Of a DNA stretch of 64,000 bases, positions 44,018-52,529 are shown piece after piece (the first letter of the stretch is position 1; every line of letters begins with the position of its first letter). The stretch covers positions 558,001 through 622,000 of the forward strand of contig NZ_JADBEC010000002.1 in the NCBI RefSeq assembly GCF_014873945.1. Reading direction: 5' to 3'. Under the pieces are notes generated by a model. The model saw nothing but the letters and a program-made list of their open reading frames with translations, searched no databases and had not been told where the DNA came from. The position numbers were made by a program, and so were the translations under genes. The stretch comes from Rhizobium viscosum (GTDB lineage: Bacteria > Pseudomonadota > Alphaproteobacteria > Rhizobiales > Rhizobiaceae).

Positions 44018-44048
44018 TGGATGTCATCGATTTTTTCTATGGCTGTCC

Positions 44049-44924
44049 ATGCGCGAGCCCATCGAGAGTGATCTTCTCCGGACCTTCCTCGTCGTCGTCG
44101 AGACCACCAATTTCTCTGCGGCCGCACAGCGCGTCGGCAGAACGCAATCTGCGATCAGCGCGGCGATCAAGAAGCTGGAAGACACGATCGGCGAAGCACT
44201 GTTCGAACGCGGCGCCCGCGGGGTGGTGCTGACACGTCAGGGCGTCCAGCTTGTTCCCTATGCCCGCCGTGTCATCGATCTCCTGAGCGAGGCGGCGGCG
44301 ACAATCCGCAGCAAACCGCTCGGCGGACCGGTTCGCATCGGCATTCCCGAGGAATATAGCCAGACCGTGCTGCCCGCAGCACTTGCAGCCTTCGCCGTGC
44401 GTCATCCGGCTGTCGAGGTCACAATCTCCTGCGATTATACTGTTCGCAACATCGCCGCCCTGGAACGCGACGAGCTCGATCTCGCCGTCGTCTTCGACTG
44501 GAGCGATCAGATGAGTGGCGAGGTGCTCTGCATCGATCCGACTGTCTGGGTGACCTCGATCGTCCACCGGCTGCACGACATCGACCCGCTGCCGATCGCA
44601 ACCTACAGAGACTCGAGCTGGTGTCGCGATTTTGCATTGAAATCGCTGCACCAGCTCGGTCGCAACTACCGGGTCGCCTTCATTGCCGATACCAGCTCCG
44701 GACTGAAGAACGCCGTGACCGCCGGTCTTGCCGTCACCACGCTGTCGCGCAGCAACATCCCACCCGGCTGCCGGGAACTGACGACCGAGGACGGCTTCCC
44801 GCCGGTCGATTCCTCAAGGGTCGTGCTTCGTCGCAACACCTTCCGGTCGAGCGAAGCGGTTCGCGAGCTTGCCGAGATGGTGCGCGACGCCTTCCAGCCT
44901 ATGGCCGGGCCTCCGATGGCCTGA
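44049..44924 (+). CDS. LysR-family transcriptional regulator
   Basis: This 291-residue regulator has the N-terminal winged helix (LLRTFLVVVETTNFSAAAQRVGRTQSAISAAIKKLEDTIGEALFERGARGVVLTRQG) and a periplasmic-binding-like effector domain (about 90-290; GGPVRIGIPEEYSQTVLPAALAAFA). It is divergent from the EamA-demethylase pair and very likely controls it. Its last 26 bp overlap the end of the convergent GlxA-family gene. Confidence 0.92.
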   Translation: MREPIESDLLRTFLVVVETTNFSAAAQRVGRTQSAISAAIKKLEDTIGEALFERGARGVVLTRQGVQLVPYARRVIDLLSEAAATIRSKPLGGPVRIGIPEEYSQTVLPAALAAFAVRHPAVEVTISCDYTVRNIAALERDELDLAVVFDWSDQMSGEVLCIDPTVWVTSIVHRLHDIDPLPIATYRDSSWCRDFALKSLHQLGRNYRVAFIADTSSGLKNAVTAGLAVTTLSRSNIPPGCRELTTEDGFPPVDSSRVVLRRNTFRSSEAVRELAEMVRDAFQPMAGPPMA

Positions 44925-45882
44925 CCGGACGCCGCAGCCGTCGCCGCGTTTCCGAGGGACTTTCGGAATAGCTTGCCCGATAGCTTCGCGCGAAGGCGGA
45001 GGCCGAATTGAAGCCGGTTGCGGCTGCGATGTCGGCGAAGGACGCCGTCGTCTCTATCACCTTGCGCCGCGCCGCGTTCAGTCTCAGGGCAAGATAGTGG
45101 ATATGGGGCGGCGCGCCGATCGAGGCCTGAAAGAGATCCTGCAGGTGCCGGGCGCTGATCCCGACCCTGCGGGCAAGCCGCGCTAGCACGATCGGTTGCT
45201 CGATATTGTCCTCCATCAGCCGTACGGCGTGGGCCACCCGCGGATCGTCCATGCGCAAGCCTGCCGATAGCGCCTCGTCGGCATGAAAGGATGGCTGCTC
45301 ATAGCGGAACAGCCGGCTGACCTCGAGCGCCAGCGAATAGCTCTGGCGCCGCCGGATGATCTCCAGCATCAGATCCACGGTCGGCAGTGAGCCTGATGTC
45401 GTCAGCCGCTTGCCGTCGATAACGAACCGGTCCTTGACGGCCGAAACCTGCGGATAGGCAAGCGCGAAATCCTCGTAATCCTCCCAATGCACCGTCGCAG
45501 ACAAGCCGTCGAGCAGGCAGGCTTCGGCAACCAGCCAGGTGCCGGATTCGATGCCGGCGATCATGGTCCGGTGGCGTGCTGCCTGCGATAGCTGCATCTT
45601 CAGGCCCGCTGTCGCGCTTTGCCGCCAGTTGTAGCTCGCCAGCACGAAGAGTGGCGTATCCGATGCCGTGGTCTGGAACGTTCCCTGTGTCGGTATGGCA
45701 ATGTGGCTGGTTGTCGGCACAGCTTCTCCATCAGGCGTGAAGATGCGCCAGCGGTAAAGCTCGCTGCCGGAAATGCGGTTTGCCCCGCGCAGCGGTTCGA
45801 TGACAGAGGCAATGAGGATGAGGTTAGTGTCCGGCAGGACGAGAAGATCGATGTCGAGCCGTTCCGTCGATCGCTCCAGCAC
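44899..45882 (-). CDS. GlxA/AraC-family regulator (CdhR-like, carnitine catabolism)
   Basis: This 327-residue regulator has a DJ-1/PfpI-like sensor domain (DIDLLVLPDTNLILIASVIEPLRGANRISG, AGIESGTWLVAEACLLDGLSATVHWEDYEDFALAYP) and a C-terminal AraC domain (ARRVGISARHLQDLFQASIGAPPHIHYLALRLNAARRKVIETTASFADIAAATGFNSASAFARSYRASY). The GTG start at 45882 follows GGGAGGGGACT; the longer ATG frame is not family-like. It is divergent from the dehydrocarnitine cleavage gene, the position CdhR has beside carnitine genes in pseudomonads. An 11-bp direct repeat phased at 21 bp lies between. Confidence 0.87.
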   Translation of the reverse strand: MLERSTERLDIDLLVLPDTNLILIASVIEPLRGANRISGSELYRWRIFTPDGEAVPTTSHIAIPTQGTFQTTASDTPLFVLASYNWRQSATAGLKMQLSQAARHRTMIAGIESGTWLVAEACLLDGLSATVHWEDYEDFALAYPQVSAVKDRFVIDGKRLTTSGSLPTVDLMLEIIRRRQSYSLALEVSRLFRYEQPSFHADEALSAGLRMDDPRVAHAVRLMEDNIEQPIVLARLARRVGISARHLQDLFQASIGAPPHIHYLALRLNAARRKVIETTASFADIAAATGFNSASAFARSYRASYSESPSETRRRLRRPVRPSEARP

Positions 45883-45898
45883 AGTCCCCTCCCTGGTG

Positions 45899-45930
45899 TT
45901 CCGATAATGTATCGATCGATTCCGAAAATG
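45899..45930. promoter_or_regulatory. 21-bp-phased direct repeat in the divergent carnitine promoter
   Basis: TTCCGATAATG (45899-45909) and TTCCGAAAATG (45920-45930) match in 10 of 11 positions and lie 21 bp apart, two helical turns. They sit between the CdhR-like gene and cdhC. This is the layout expected for an AraC-family dimer site. Confidence 0.5.
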
Positions 45931-45989
45931 CAAAGCATCCTCTCTCATCCTGGCGCGTAATGCCCCCAAGACGAGGGAGAACAACAATC

Positions 45990-46892
45990 ATGCCTCTTGC
46001 GATGAACCGCGATGTCTTCATCACCTGTGCCGTAACCGGTGCCGGCGATACGGTTTCGAAATCCAGCCACGTTCCCATCACTCCCAAGCAGATCGCGGAT
46101 TCCGCGATCGATGCCGCCAAGGCTGGGGCGGCAGTCGTTCACTGCCATGTCCGCGATCCGGAAACGGGTGCTGCGAGCCGCCGCAACGCCCTCTACAGGG
46201 AGGTCACCGACCGCATCCGTTCGGCCGACGTCGACGTGGTGCTGAACCTGACGGCCGGTATGGGCGGAGACCTGATTTTTGGCGATGTCGAAAGTCCCCT
46301 TCCCCTGAAGGCGGCGGGAACGGACATGGCAGGGGCAACCGAGCGCGTCAGCCATGTCGCCGAATGCCTGCCGGAAATCTGCACGCTCGACTGCGGCACG
46401 ATGAACTTCAATCTCGGCGATTACGTCATGACCAACACGCCCGCCATGCTGCGGGCAATGGCCAGGAAAATGACCGATCTCGGCGTGCGCCCGGAGATCG
46501 AAGCCTTCGACACCGGCCATCTGTGGTTTGCAAAGCAGCTCGCCGAAGAAGGCCTGATCGAAGATCCGGTGCTGATCCAGCTCTGCATGGGCATTCCCTG
46601 GGGTGCCCCTGACGATCTCAACACCTTCATGGCCATGGTCAACAACGTGCCCGATAGCTGGACCTTCTCCGCCTTTTCGATCGGTCGCAACGCCATGGCC
46701 TATCCGGCTGCCGCGGTTCTGGCGGGCGGCAATGTCCGCGTTGGCCTGGAGGACAATCTCTATATCGGCAAGGGCACTCTCGCCACCAACGCGCAGCTCG
46801 TCGAAAAGGCCGTGCAGGTGGTCGAAGGCATGGGTGCCAGGATCATCGGTCCTGAGGACGTCCGCAAGAAACTGAAGCTGACGAAACGCTGA
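45990..46892 (+). CDS. cdhC: 3-dehydrocarnitine cleavage enzyme (BKACE/DUF849 family)
   Basis: This 300-residue beta-keto acid cleavage enzyme reacts a beta-keto acid with acetyl-CoA; here 3-dehydrocarnitine would give betainyl-CoA and acetoacetate. The zinc-binding HCHVRDPETG motif, LNLTAGMGGDL, TLDCGTMNF, PEIEAFDTGHLWFAKQLAEEGLI and MGIPWGAPDD are typical. The start at 45990 follows GAGGGAGA at 9 bases. It is directly followed, 7 bp later, by the carnitine dehydrogenase fusion. The order matches cdhC-cdhA-cdhB of pseudomonads, which gives the substrate. Confidence 0.9.
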   Translation: MPLAMNRDVFITCAVTGAGDTVSKSSHVPITPKQIADSAIDAAKAGAAVVHCHVRDPETGAASRRNALYREVTDRIRSADVDVVLNLTAGMGGDLIFGDVESPLPLKAAGTDMAGATERVSHVAECLPEICTLDCGTMNFNLGDYVMTNTPAMLRAMARKMTDLGVRPEIEAFDTGHLWFAKQLAEEGLIEDPVLIQLCMGIPWGAPDDLNTFMAMVNNVPDSWTFSAFSIGRNAMAYPAAAVLAGGNVRVGLEDNLYIGKGTLATNAQLVEKAVQVVEGMGARIIGPEDVRKKLKLTKR

Positions 46893-46899
46893 GGACGAC

Positions 46900-48390
46900 A
46901 TGACAGGAATTACCAAAGCGGCCTGTATTGGCGGCGGCGTCATCGGCGGCGGATGGATTGCACGCTTTCTACTTGCCGGTATCGATGTCAGCGTCTTCGA
47001 TCCGCATCCGGAAGCAAGCCGCATCGTCGGCGAGGTCCTTGCCAATGCGGAAAAAGCCTATGCCATGCTGACTGGCGCACCGCTGCCGCAGCGCGGCCGG
47101 CTTACCTTTGAAACGTCGCTGCAAGAGGCCGTCTCCGACGCGGACTGGATCCAGGAAAGCGTGCCCGAACGGCTTGACCTCAAGCGCCGCGTATTGACGG
47201 AAATCGATGCTGCGGCACGACCGGACGCGCTGATCGGCTCGTCCACATCAGGCCTGCTGCCAAGCGACCTGCAGCGCGACATGAAACATCCCGAGCGCCT
47301 CTTCGTCGCCCATCCCTACAACCCCGTCTACCTGCTGCCGCTGGTGGAAATCGTCGGCGGTGAGAAGACCTCGAAAGCGACTATCGAGGCCGCGATGGAG
47401 CGGCTCGCTCCAATCGGCATGAAGGGCGTTCATATTGCCAAGGAGATCGAGGCCTTCGTCGGCGACCGGCTGCTCGAAGCGCTCTGGCGCGAGGCGCTCT
47501 GGCTCATCCATGACGATATCTGCACCGTCGAAACGCTCGACGACGTCATCCGATATTCCTTCGGATTGCGCTGGGCGCAGATGGGTCTGTTCCAGACCTA
47601 TCGCATTGCCGGCGGCGAGGCCGGAATGCGCCATTTCCTCGCCCAGTTCGGTCCGTGTCTCGCCTGGCCATGGACGAAGCTCACCGACGTCGTGGATCTC
47701 GACGAAGCGCTGATCGAGAAGATCGGAAAACAATCCGACGAACAGGCTGCCGGCCTTTCAATCCGCGCACTGGAGCGCATCCGCGACGAAAATCTCGTCG
47801 GCATCCTGCAGGCGCTGAAGGCCGGAAATGACGGCAAGGGCTGGGGCGCCGGCCAGTTGCTGAAGGATTTCGAACGGTCCCTGTGGGCAGCAGGCGGTGG
47901 GAAAACCACTACTGCCGATCCTTCTGGCCCCCTCAAGCTCGTCGAGACGAAGGTAAGCCCCGCCTGGGTCGACTATAATGGCCATATGACGGAGCATCGC
48001 TACCTGCAGGTTTTCGGCGATACGTCCGACGCGCTTCTGCGGTTGATCGGGGTCGATCTTGCCTATGTCGAGGCCGGGCAGAGCTACTATACGGTCGAGA
48101 CCCATATCCGCCATCTTGGCGAGGCCAAGCTCGGGCAGGCGATCCATTCGACCTGCCAGATCCTCGCAGTCGATGAGAAGCGGCTGCAACTCTTCCACAC
48201 GATCCGCGACACTGAAAGCGGCGCCTTGCTCGCCACCGCCGAGCAGATGCTGCTGCATGTCGATTCCCAAGCCGGCAAGGCGACGCCGGCGCCAATCGCA
48301 GTCCTCGACAAAGCGAACCTGATTGCCGCGGCCCATGCAAAGCTGCCTCCCCCCGATGGGGTTGGCCGCCATGTCGGCCAGAAACGATAG
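46900..48390 (+). CDS. lcdH: L-carnitine dehydrogenase fused to betainyl-CoA thioesterase
   Basis: A 496-residue two-domain enzyme. Residues 1-320 form an NAD-dependent 3-hydroxyacyl-type dehydrogenase (CIGGGVIGGGWIARFLLAGIDVSVFDP, QESVPERLDLKRRVLTEID, GSSTSGLLPSDLQ, FVAHPYNPVYLLPLVEIVGG) that turns carnitine into 3-dehydrocarnitine. Residues 345-496 form a hot-dog thioesterase (SPAWVDYNGHMTEHRYLQVFGDTSDALL) suited to freeing glycine betaine from betainyl-CoA. This fusion is known from rhizobial carnitine dehydrogenases, whereas pseudomonads encode two proteins (CdhA, CdhB). Both flanking steps of the cleavage enzyme are therefore in one polypeptide. Confidence 0.93.
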   Translation: MTGITKAACIGGGVIGGGWIARFLLAGIDVSVFDPHPEASRIVGEVLANAEKAYAMLTGAPLPQRGRLTFETSLQEAVSDADWIQESVPERLDLKRRVLTEIDAAARPDALIGSSTSGLLPSDLQRDMKHPERLFVAHPYNPVYLLPLVEIVGGEKTSKATIEAAMERLAPIGMKGVHIAKEIEAFVGDRLLEALWREALWLIHDDICTVETLDDVIRYSFGLRWAQMGLFQTYRIAGGEAGMRHFLAQFGPCLAWPWTKLTDVVDLDEALIEKIGKQSDEQAAGLSIRALERIRDENLVGILQALKAGNDGKGWGAGQLLKDFERSLWAAGGGKTTTADPSGPLKLVETKVSPAWVDYNGHMTEHRYLQVFGDTSDALLRLIGVDLAYVEAGQSYYTVETHIRHLGEAKLGQAIHSTCQILAVDEKRLQLFHTIRDTESGALLATAEQMLLHVDSQAGKATPAPIAVLDKANLIAAAHAKLPPPDGVGRHVGQKR

Positions 48391-48400
48391 GGAGATCAAC

Positions 48401-49561
48401 ATGGATTTCGGCCTCAGCGAAGAACAGGAAATGATCGTCAAGACGGTCCGCGGCTTCGTCGAAACCGAAATCTATCCGCGTGAGAACGAAGTCGAGCGCA
48501 CGGGTTTCGTTCCGCCAGATCTTGCGGCTCAGATCCGGCGCAAATGCATCGACCTCGGCTTCTACGCCTGCAATTTCCCCGAAGAGGCGGGCGGCGCCGG
48601 CCTCGATCATGTCACTTTCACGCTTGTCGAGCGGGAACTCGGTCGGGGCTCCATGGCGCTGACGGTCTTTTTCGGCCGTCCCTCCGGCATCCTGATGGCC
48701 TGCGAGGGCGAGCAGCGCGAACGGTATCTGCTTCCCGCCGTCCGCGGAGAAAAGATCGACGCGCTGGCGATCACCGAGCCCGATGCCGGTTCCGACATGC
48801 GCGGCATGAAATGCTCCGCTCGCAGCGACGGCGGTGATTTCGTTCTCAATGGCACCAAGCATTTCATCTCGCATGCCGATGTCGCCGATTTCATCATCGT
48901 CTTTGCCGCAACCGGCGAAGAGGAAACGCCAAGGGGTCTCAAGAAGAAGATCACGGCATTTCTGATCGATCGCGGCACTCCAGGCTTTGAAATCCTCAAG
49001 GGCTACGATTCCGTCTCCCACCGCGGCTATCACAATTGCACCTTGAGCTTTGCCGATTGCCGGATTTCGGCCTCCCAGGTGTTGGGCGAGGTGCATCGCG
49101 GTTTCGAACTCGCCAATCAATGGCTCTACGGCACGCGGCTCACTGTCGCCGCCACCTGCGTCGGCCGGGCGCGGCGCGTCTTCGACATGGCCTTGTCCTA
49201 TGCTGCCGAGCGAAAGCAGTTCGGCAGGCCAATCGGAGCCAATCAGGGGGTTTCCTTCAAGCTTGCCGACATGATCACCGAGATCGACGCTGCCGACTGG
49301 CTGACACTTTCGGCGGCATGGCGCTTGGATGCAGGCTTGACTTCCGATCGCGAAATCGCTTCGGCCAAGCTTTACGCCTCCGAAATGCTCGCCCGCGTCA
49401 CCGATGAGGCGATCCAGATCTATGGCGGCATGGGCCTGATGGACGATCTGCCGCTTTCCCGCTTCTGGCGGGATGCGCGCGTCGAACGCATCTGGGACGG
49501 CACGTCGGAAATCCAGCGCCACATCATCAGCCGCGATCTCCTGCGGCCTCTGGGAGCGTAG
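48401..49561 (+). CDS. Acyl-CoA dehydrogenase (candidate gamma-butyrobetainyl-CoA dehydrogenase)
   Basis: This 386-residue FAD enzyme has the acyl-CoA dehydrogenase fold: LSEEQEMIVKTVRGFVETEIYP, ALAITEPDAGSDMRGMKCSA, GTKHFISHADVADF, ERKQFGRPIGANQGVSFKLADM and YGGMGLMDDLPLSRFWRDARVERIW. The usual catalytic Glu in the YEGTSEIQR motif is Asp366 (WDGTSEIQR). The start at 48401 follows GGGAGATCAAC. Between carnitine dehydrogenase, an acyl-CoA synthetase and CaiD it probably oxidises gamma-butyrobetainyl-CoA to crotonobetainyl-CoA; the reverse, CaiA-like direction is less likely in an aerobe. Function is inferred from context. Confidence 0.88.
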   Translation: MDFGLSEEQEMIVKTVRGFVETEIYPRENEVERTGFVPPDLAAQIRRKCIDLGFYACNFPEEAGGAGLDHVTFTLVERELGRGSMALTVFFGRPSGILMACEGEQRERYLLPAVRGEKIDALAITEPDAGSDMRGMKCSARSDGGDFVLNGTKHFISHADVADFIIVFAATGEEETPRGLKKKITAFLIDRGTPGFEILKGYDSVSHRGYHNCTLSFADCRISASQVLGEVHRGFELANQWLYGTRLTVAATCVGRARRVFDMALSYAAERKQFGRPIGANQGVSFKLADMITEIDAADWLTLSAAWRLDAGLTSDREIASAKLYASEMLARVTDEAIQIYGGMGLMDDLPLSRFWRDARVERIWDGTSEIQRHIISRDLLRPLGA

Positions 49562-49564
49562 CCG

Positions 49565-51619
49565 ATGACAGTACGCGCGCTCGACCGCCTGTTCAGACCG
49601 CAAACGATCGCCGTCTTCGGCGGCCGCGAAGCGCGTCGGGTGATCGAGCAGTGCGACCGGATGGGATTTGCCGGCGAGCTCTGGCCCGTTCACCCGACGC
49701 TCGACGAGGTCCTCGGGCGACGCTGCTACAGAAGCGTTTCCGAACTGCCGTCACCACCAGACGCGGCCTTCGTCGGTGTCAACCGGATATTGACCATTGA
49801 GATCGTGCGCAGCCTGTCGGCAGCGGGTGCCGGCGGTGCGGTCTGTTATGCCTCGGGCTTCAGCGAGGCGGTGGCGGAGCTTGCCGATGGCAGCGACCTG
49901 CAACAGGCATTGGTCGACGCCGCCGGCGACATGCCGATCCTCGGACCAAACTGCTATGGCTTCATCAACGGCCTCGACGGCGCACTTCTCTGGCCCGACC
50001 AGCACGGCATGACGCGCGTCGAACGTGGCGTGGCGATCCTGACCCAATCGTCGAATATAGCACTCAACCTGACCATGCAGACGCGCGGTCTGCCGATCGC
50101 CTATGTCGTGACATCAGGCAATCAGGCCCAAACCTCGCTGTCCGATATCGCCTGTGGCCTGCTTTCCGACCCGCGCGTGACGGCGCTTGGCCTGCATGTC
50201 GAAGGCTTTGGAGACAAAGCCGCGCTCGAGCGCCTTGCCGCCGTAGCCCGCCTGACGAAAAAGCCCGTTGTTGTTTTGAAAGTCGGCAAGTCCGAACAGG
50301 CAAGGCAGGCAACGCTCTCCCATACCGCATCCCTTGCCGGCGGCGATGCGGTGGCCGATGCAGTGCTTGCCCGCCTCGGCATCGGCCGCGTCGAAACGCT
50401 GCCAGCGTTGCTTGAAACGCTGAAACTCCTGCATGTCGCAGGCCCGCTGCAAGGTGCCTCGATCTCCTCGATGAGTTGCTCGGGTGGCGAAGCCTCCCTG
50501 ATGGCGGATGCTGCCATCGGACGCGCCGTCACGTTCAGAGATCTTGAATCAAAGCAACTGCCGCGCCTGAGAGGCATACTCGGCGACATGGTGACGCTCT
50601 CCAATCCGCTCGATTACCACACGTTCGTGTGGGGCGATCGTGCGCGTCAGACAGAGGCTTTCACCGCCATGTTCGAAGGTAGCTATGACCTCAATCTCGT
50701 CGTCCTCGATTTTCCCCGTGCCGATCGATGCGAGGCAGCAGACTGGGTGACGACGGCTGACGCGGTCGCCGCTGCGGCATCTGCGACAGGCGCGCTTGCC
50801 GGGATCCTGGCGACCCTACCTGAAACCATGCCGGAGGCTGTTGCCGACCGTCTGATCGCGGAAGGCGTCGTTCCCTTCTGCGGTATTGATGAGACCCTGA
50901 TTGCCGCGGAAGTCGCAGCCGGCATCGGCGATACCTGGCGCAAACCGCCTTGCCTGCCGCTTCTCAGCGTGGCGTCTGTCGAAGGCGCAATCGAAACGCT
51001 GACGGAGGCTGACGCAAAGACCGAACTCGATCTCGCCGGCCTTCGGATCCCCAAAGGTCGGGTTGCAAGTTCGCCGCTTCAGGCGGCGGATTGTGCTGAA
51101 CGGCTCGGCTTTCCTGTTGTCCTCAAAGCTCTTGGCGTCGCACACAAGACCGAAGCAGGCGCTGTCGCACTCAACCTGAAGGATGCCAAGGCCGTATCGG
51201 ATGCCGCATCAAAGATGGCTGCGACAGACGGTTTTCTGGTCGAGAAAATGATCGACAGGCCCGTCGCCGAGCTGATCGTCGGTGCTTCCCGCGACCCGGT
51301 CTTCGGATTATCGCTAACGCTCGGCGCCGGCGGAATTTTCGTCGAATTGCTGGAGGATTCCGTCATTTTGCCTTTGCCGACGACGAGATCGGAGATTTCC
51401 GAGGCAATTTCGCGCCTGAAGATCGCAAAATTGATCGAAGGATATCGTGGGCGCCCGAAAGGAGACCTCGAAGCGACCGTGACGGCTGTCGCACGGGCGG
51501 CAGATTATGTCGTAATGAATGCGGCACGGCTGGAGGAACTGGACATTAATCCGTTGATGGTTCTTCCCGAAGGTCACGGCGTGGCCGCAGTCGATGCCCT
51601 GATCCGGCGGAGGAGGTAG
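49565..51619 (+). CDS. ADP-forming acyl-CoA synthetase (acetate-CoA ligase family), substrate likely a trimethylammonium acid
   Basis: This 684-residue enzyme combines both subunits of the ADP-forming acetyl-CoA synthetase family: an N-terminal CoA-binding Rossmann domain (RLFRPQTIAVFGGREARRVIEQ), two succinyl-CoA-ligase-like domains with the phosphorylated His253 (LSHTASLAGGD), and a C-terminal ATP-grasp domain (VLKALGVAHKTEAGAVALNL, GASRDPVFGLSLTLGAGGIFVELL). It starts 3 bp after the dehydrogenase gene. In the pathway it would activate gamma-butyrobetaine, crotonobetaine or carnitine. Enteric bacteria use the unrelated AMP-forming CaiC or the CoA transferase CaiB, so this is a different solution. 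The substrate is inferred. Confidence 0.88.
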   Translation: MTVRALDRLFRPQTIAVFGGREARRVIEQCDRMGFAGELWPVHPTLDEVLGRRCYRSVSELPSPPDAAFVGVNRILTIEIVRSLSAAGAGGAVCYASGFSEAVAELADGSDLQQALVDAAGDMPILGPNCYGFINGLDGALLWPDQHGMTRVERGVAILTQSSNIALNLTMQTRGLPIAYVVTSGNQAQTSLSDIACGLLSDPRVTALGLHVEGFGDKAALERLAAVARLTKKPVVVLKVGKSEQARQATLSHTASLAGGDAVADAVLARLGIGRVETLPALLETLKLLHVAGPLQGASISSMSCSGGEASLMADAAIGRAVTFRDLESKQLPRLRGILGDMVTLSNPLDYHTFVWGDRARQTEAFTAMFEGSYDLNLVVLDFPRADRCEAADWVTTADAVAAAASATGALAGILATLPETMPEAVADRLIAEGVVPFCGIDETLIAAEVAAGIGDTWRKPPCLPLLSVASVEGAIETLTEADAKTELDLAGLRIPKGRVASSPLQAADCAERLGFPVVLKALGVAHKTEAGAVALNLKDAKAVSDAASKMAATDGFLVEKMIDRPVAELIVGASRDPVFGLSLTLGAGGIFVELLEDSVILPLPTTRSEISEAISRLKIAKLIEGYRGRPKGDLEATVTAVARAADYVVMNAARLEELDINPLMVLPEGHGVAAVDALIRRRR

Positions 51620-51625
51620 CATAGG

Positions 51626-52408
51626 TTGAGCGACCCCATTCGCACCCGACAGGTTGGCGCAGTGCTGGAAGTCATCATCGACCGGCCGAAGGCGAACGCC
51701 ATCGACCTTGCCACCAGCCGCACCATGGGACTGATATTCCGTGATTTCCGCGATGATCCATCGCTGCGCGTGGCAATCATCTCCGGCGCAGGTGAGAAAT
51801 TCTTCTGTGCCGGATGGGACCTGAAGGCTGCAGCGGCAGGCGACGCGGTTGACGGAGATTATGGTGTCGGCGGTTTCGGCGGGCTGCAGGAACTGCGCGA
51901 TCTCAACAAACCTGTCATCTGCGCCGTCAACGGCATCTGTTGCGGCGGCGGGCTGGAGATCGCACTCTCCGCCGACCTGATCCTGGCAGCAGAACATGCA
52001 ACCTTCGCCCTTCCGGAAATCCGCTCCGGCACCGTTGCCGATGCCGCCTCCATAAAGCTGCCAAAGCGCATCCCCTATCATATCGCCATGGACATGCTTT
52101 TGACCGGCCGCTGGCTTGACGTTCAGGAGGCGCATCGCTGGGGCTTCGTCAATGAGATCCTGACAGCAGACAAGCTGATGGAGCGGGCCTGGGATCTCGC
52201 CCGCCTGCTCGAAAGCGGACCGCCGCTCGTCTATGCGGCAATCAAGGAAATCGTGCGTGAATCGGAAGGTTCGACCTTCCAGACTGCCATGAACAAAATC
52301 ACCAAACGGCAGTTTGCAACGGTCGACCGGCTTTATTCGAGCGAGGACCAATTGGAAGGCGCACGGGCTTTCGCCGAGAAACGAAGCCCTAACTGGAAAG
52401 GACGGTAA
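51626..52408 (+). CDS. caiD: Carnitinyl-CoA dehydratase (CaiD-like enoyl-CoA hydratase)
   Basis: This 260-residue crotonase-fold enzyme would hydrate crotonobetainyl-CoA to L-carnitinyl-CoA. It shares much with enteric CaiD: DRPKANAID, GAGEKFFCAGWDLKAAA, the oxyanion segment CGGGLEIAL, and the end FAEKRSPNWKGR. The acid-base pair Glu111 and Glu131 is present at CaiD-like positions, but the following G-x-V-P-x-x-G-G loop has become GTVADAAS. Translation starts at a TTG (51626) with AGGAGG nine bases ahead, which the reading frame and family similarity require. It ends the enzyme part of the operon. Confidence 0.9.
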   Translation: MSDPIRTRQVGAVLEVIIDRPKANAIDLATSRTMGLIFRDFRDDPSLRVAIISGAGEKFFCAGWDLKAAAAGDAVDGDYGVGGFGGLQELRDLNKPVICAVNGICCGGGLEIALSADLILAAEHATFALPEIRSGTVADAASIKLPKRIPYHIAMDMLLTGRWLDVQEAHRWGFVNEILTADKLMERAWDLARLLESGPPLVYAAIKEIVRESEGSTFQTAMNKITKRQFATVDRLYSSEDQLEGARAFAEKRSPNWKGR

Positions 52409-52434
52409 CAAGGCGGCGGCAACCGCATCATCTT

Positions 52435-52450
52435 CCCGCAAGCGTGCGGG
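52435..52450 (+). terminator. Small stem-loop between caiD and the binding-protein gene
   Basis: CCCGCA-AGCG-TGCGGG (6-bp stem, 4-base loop) lies in the 121-bp gap after caiD. It has no U-run. It may mark a processing or pausing point between the enzyme genes and the transporter genes. Confidence 0.25.
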
Positions 52451-52529
52451 CACCTTGGACGGAAGAGGAAACCGTTCGGGGATCATGCCCAAAAATCGAA
52501 GTCAACGCACCATAAGAAGGAGAAGGGGA

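Noticed and set aside
47933-49693. A 586-codon minus-strand frame across the acyl-CoA dehydrogenase gene
   Set aside because: It is antisense to two well-supported enzymes, has no family motif and has a composition typical of a complementary-strand frame.
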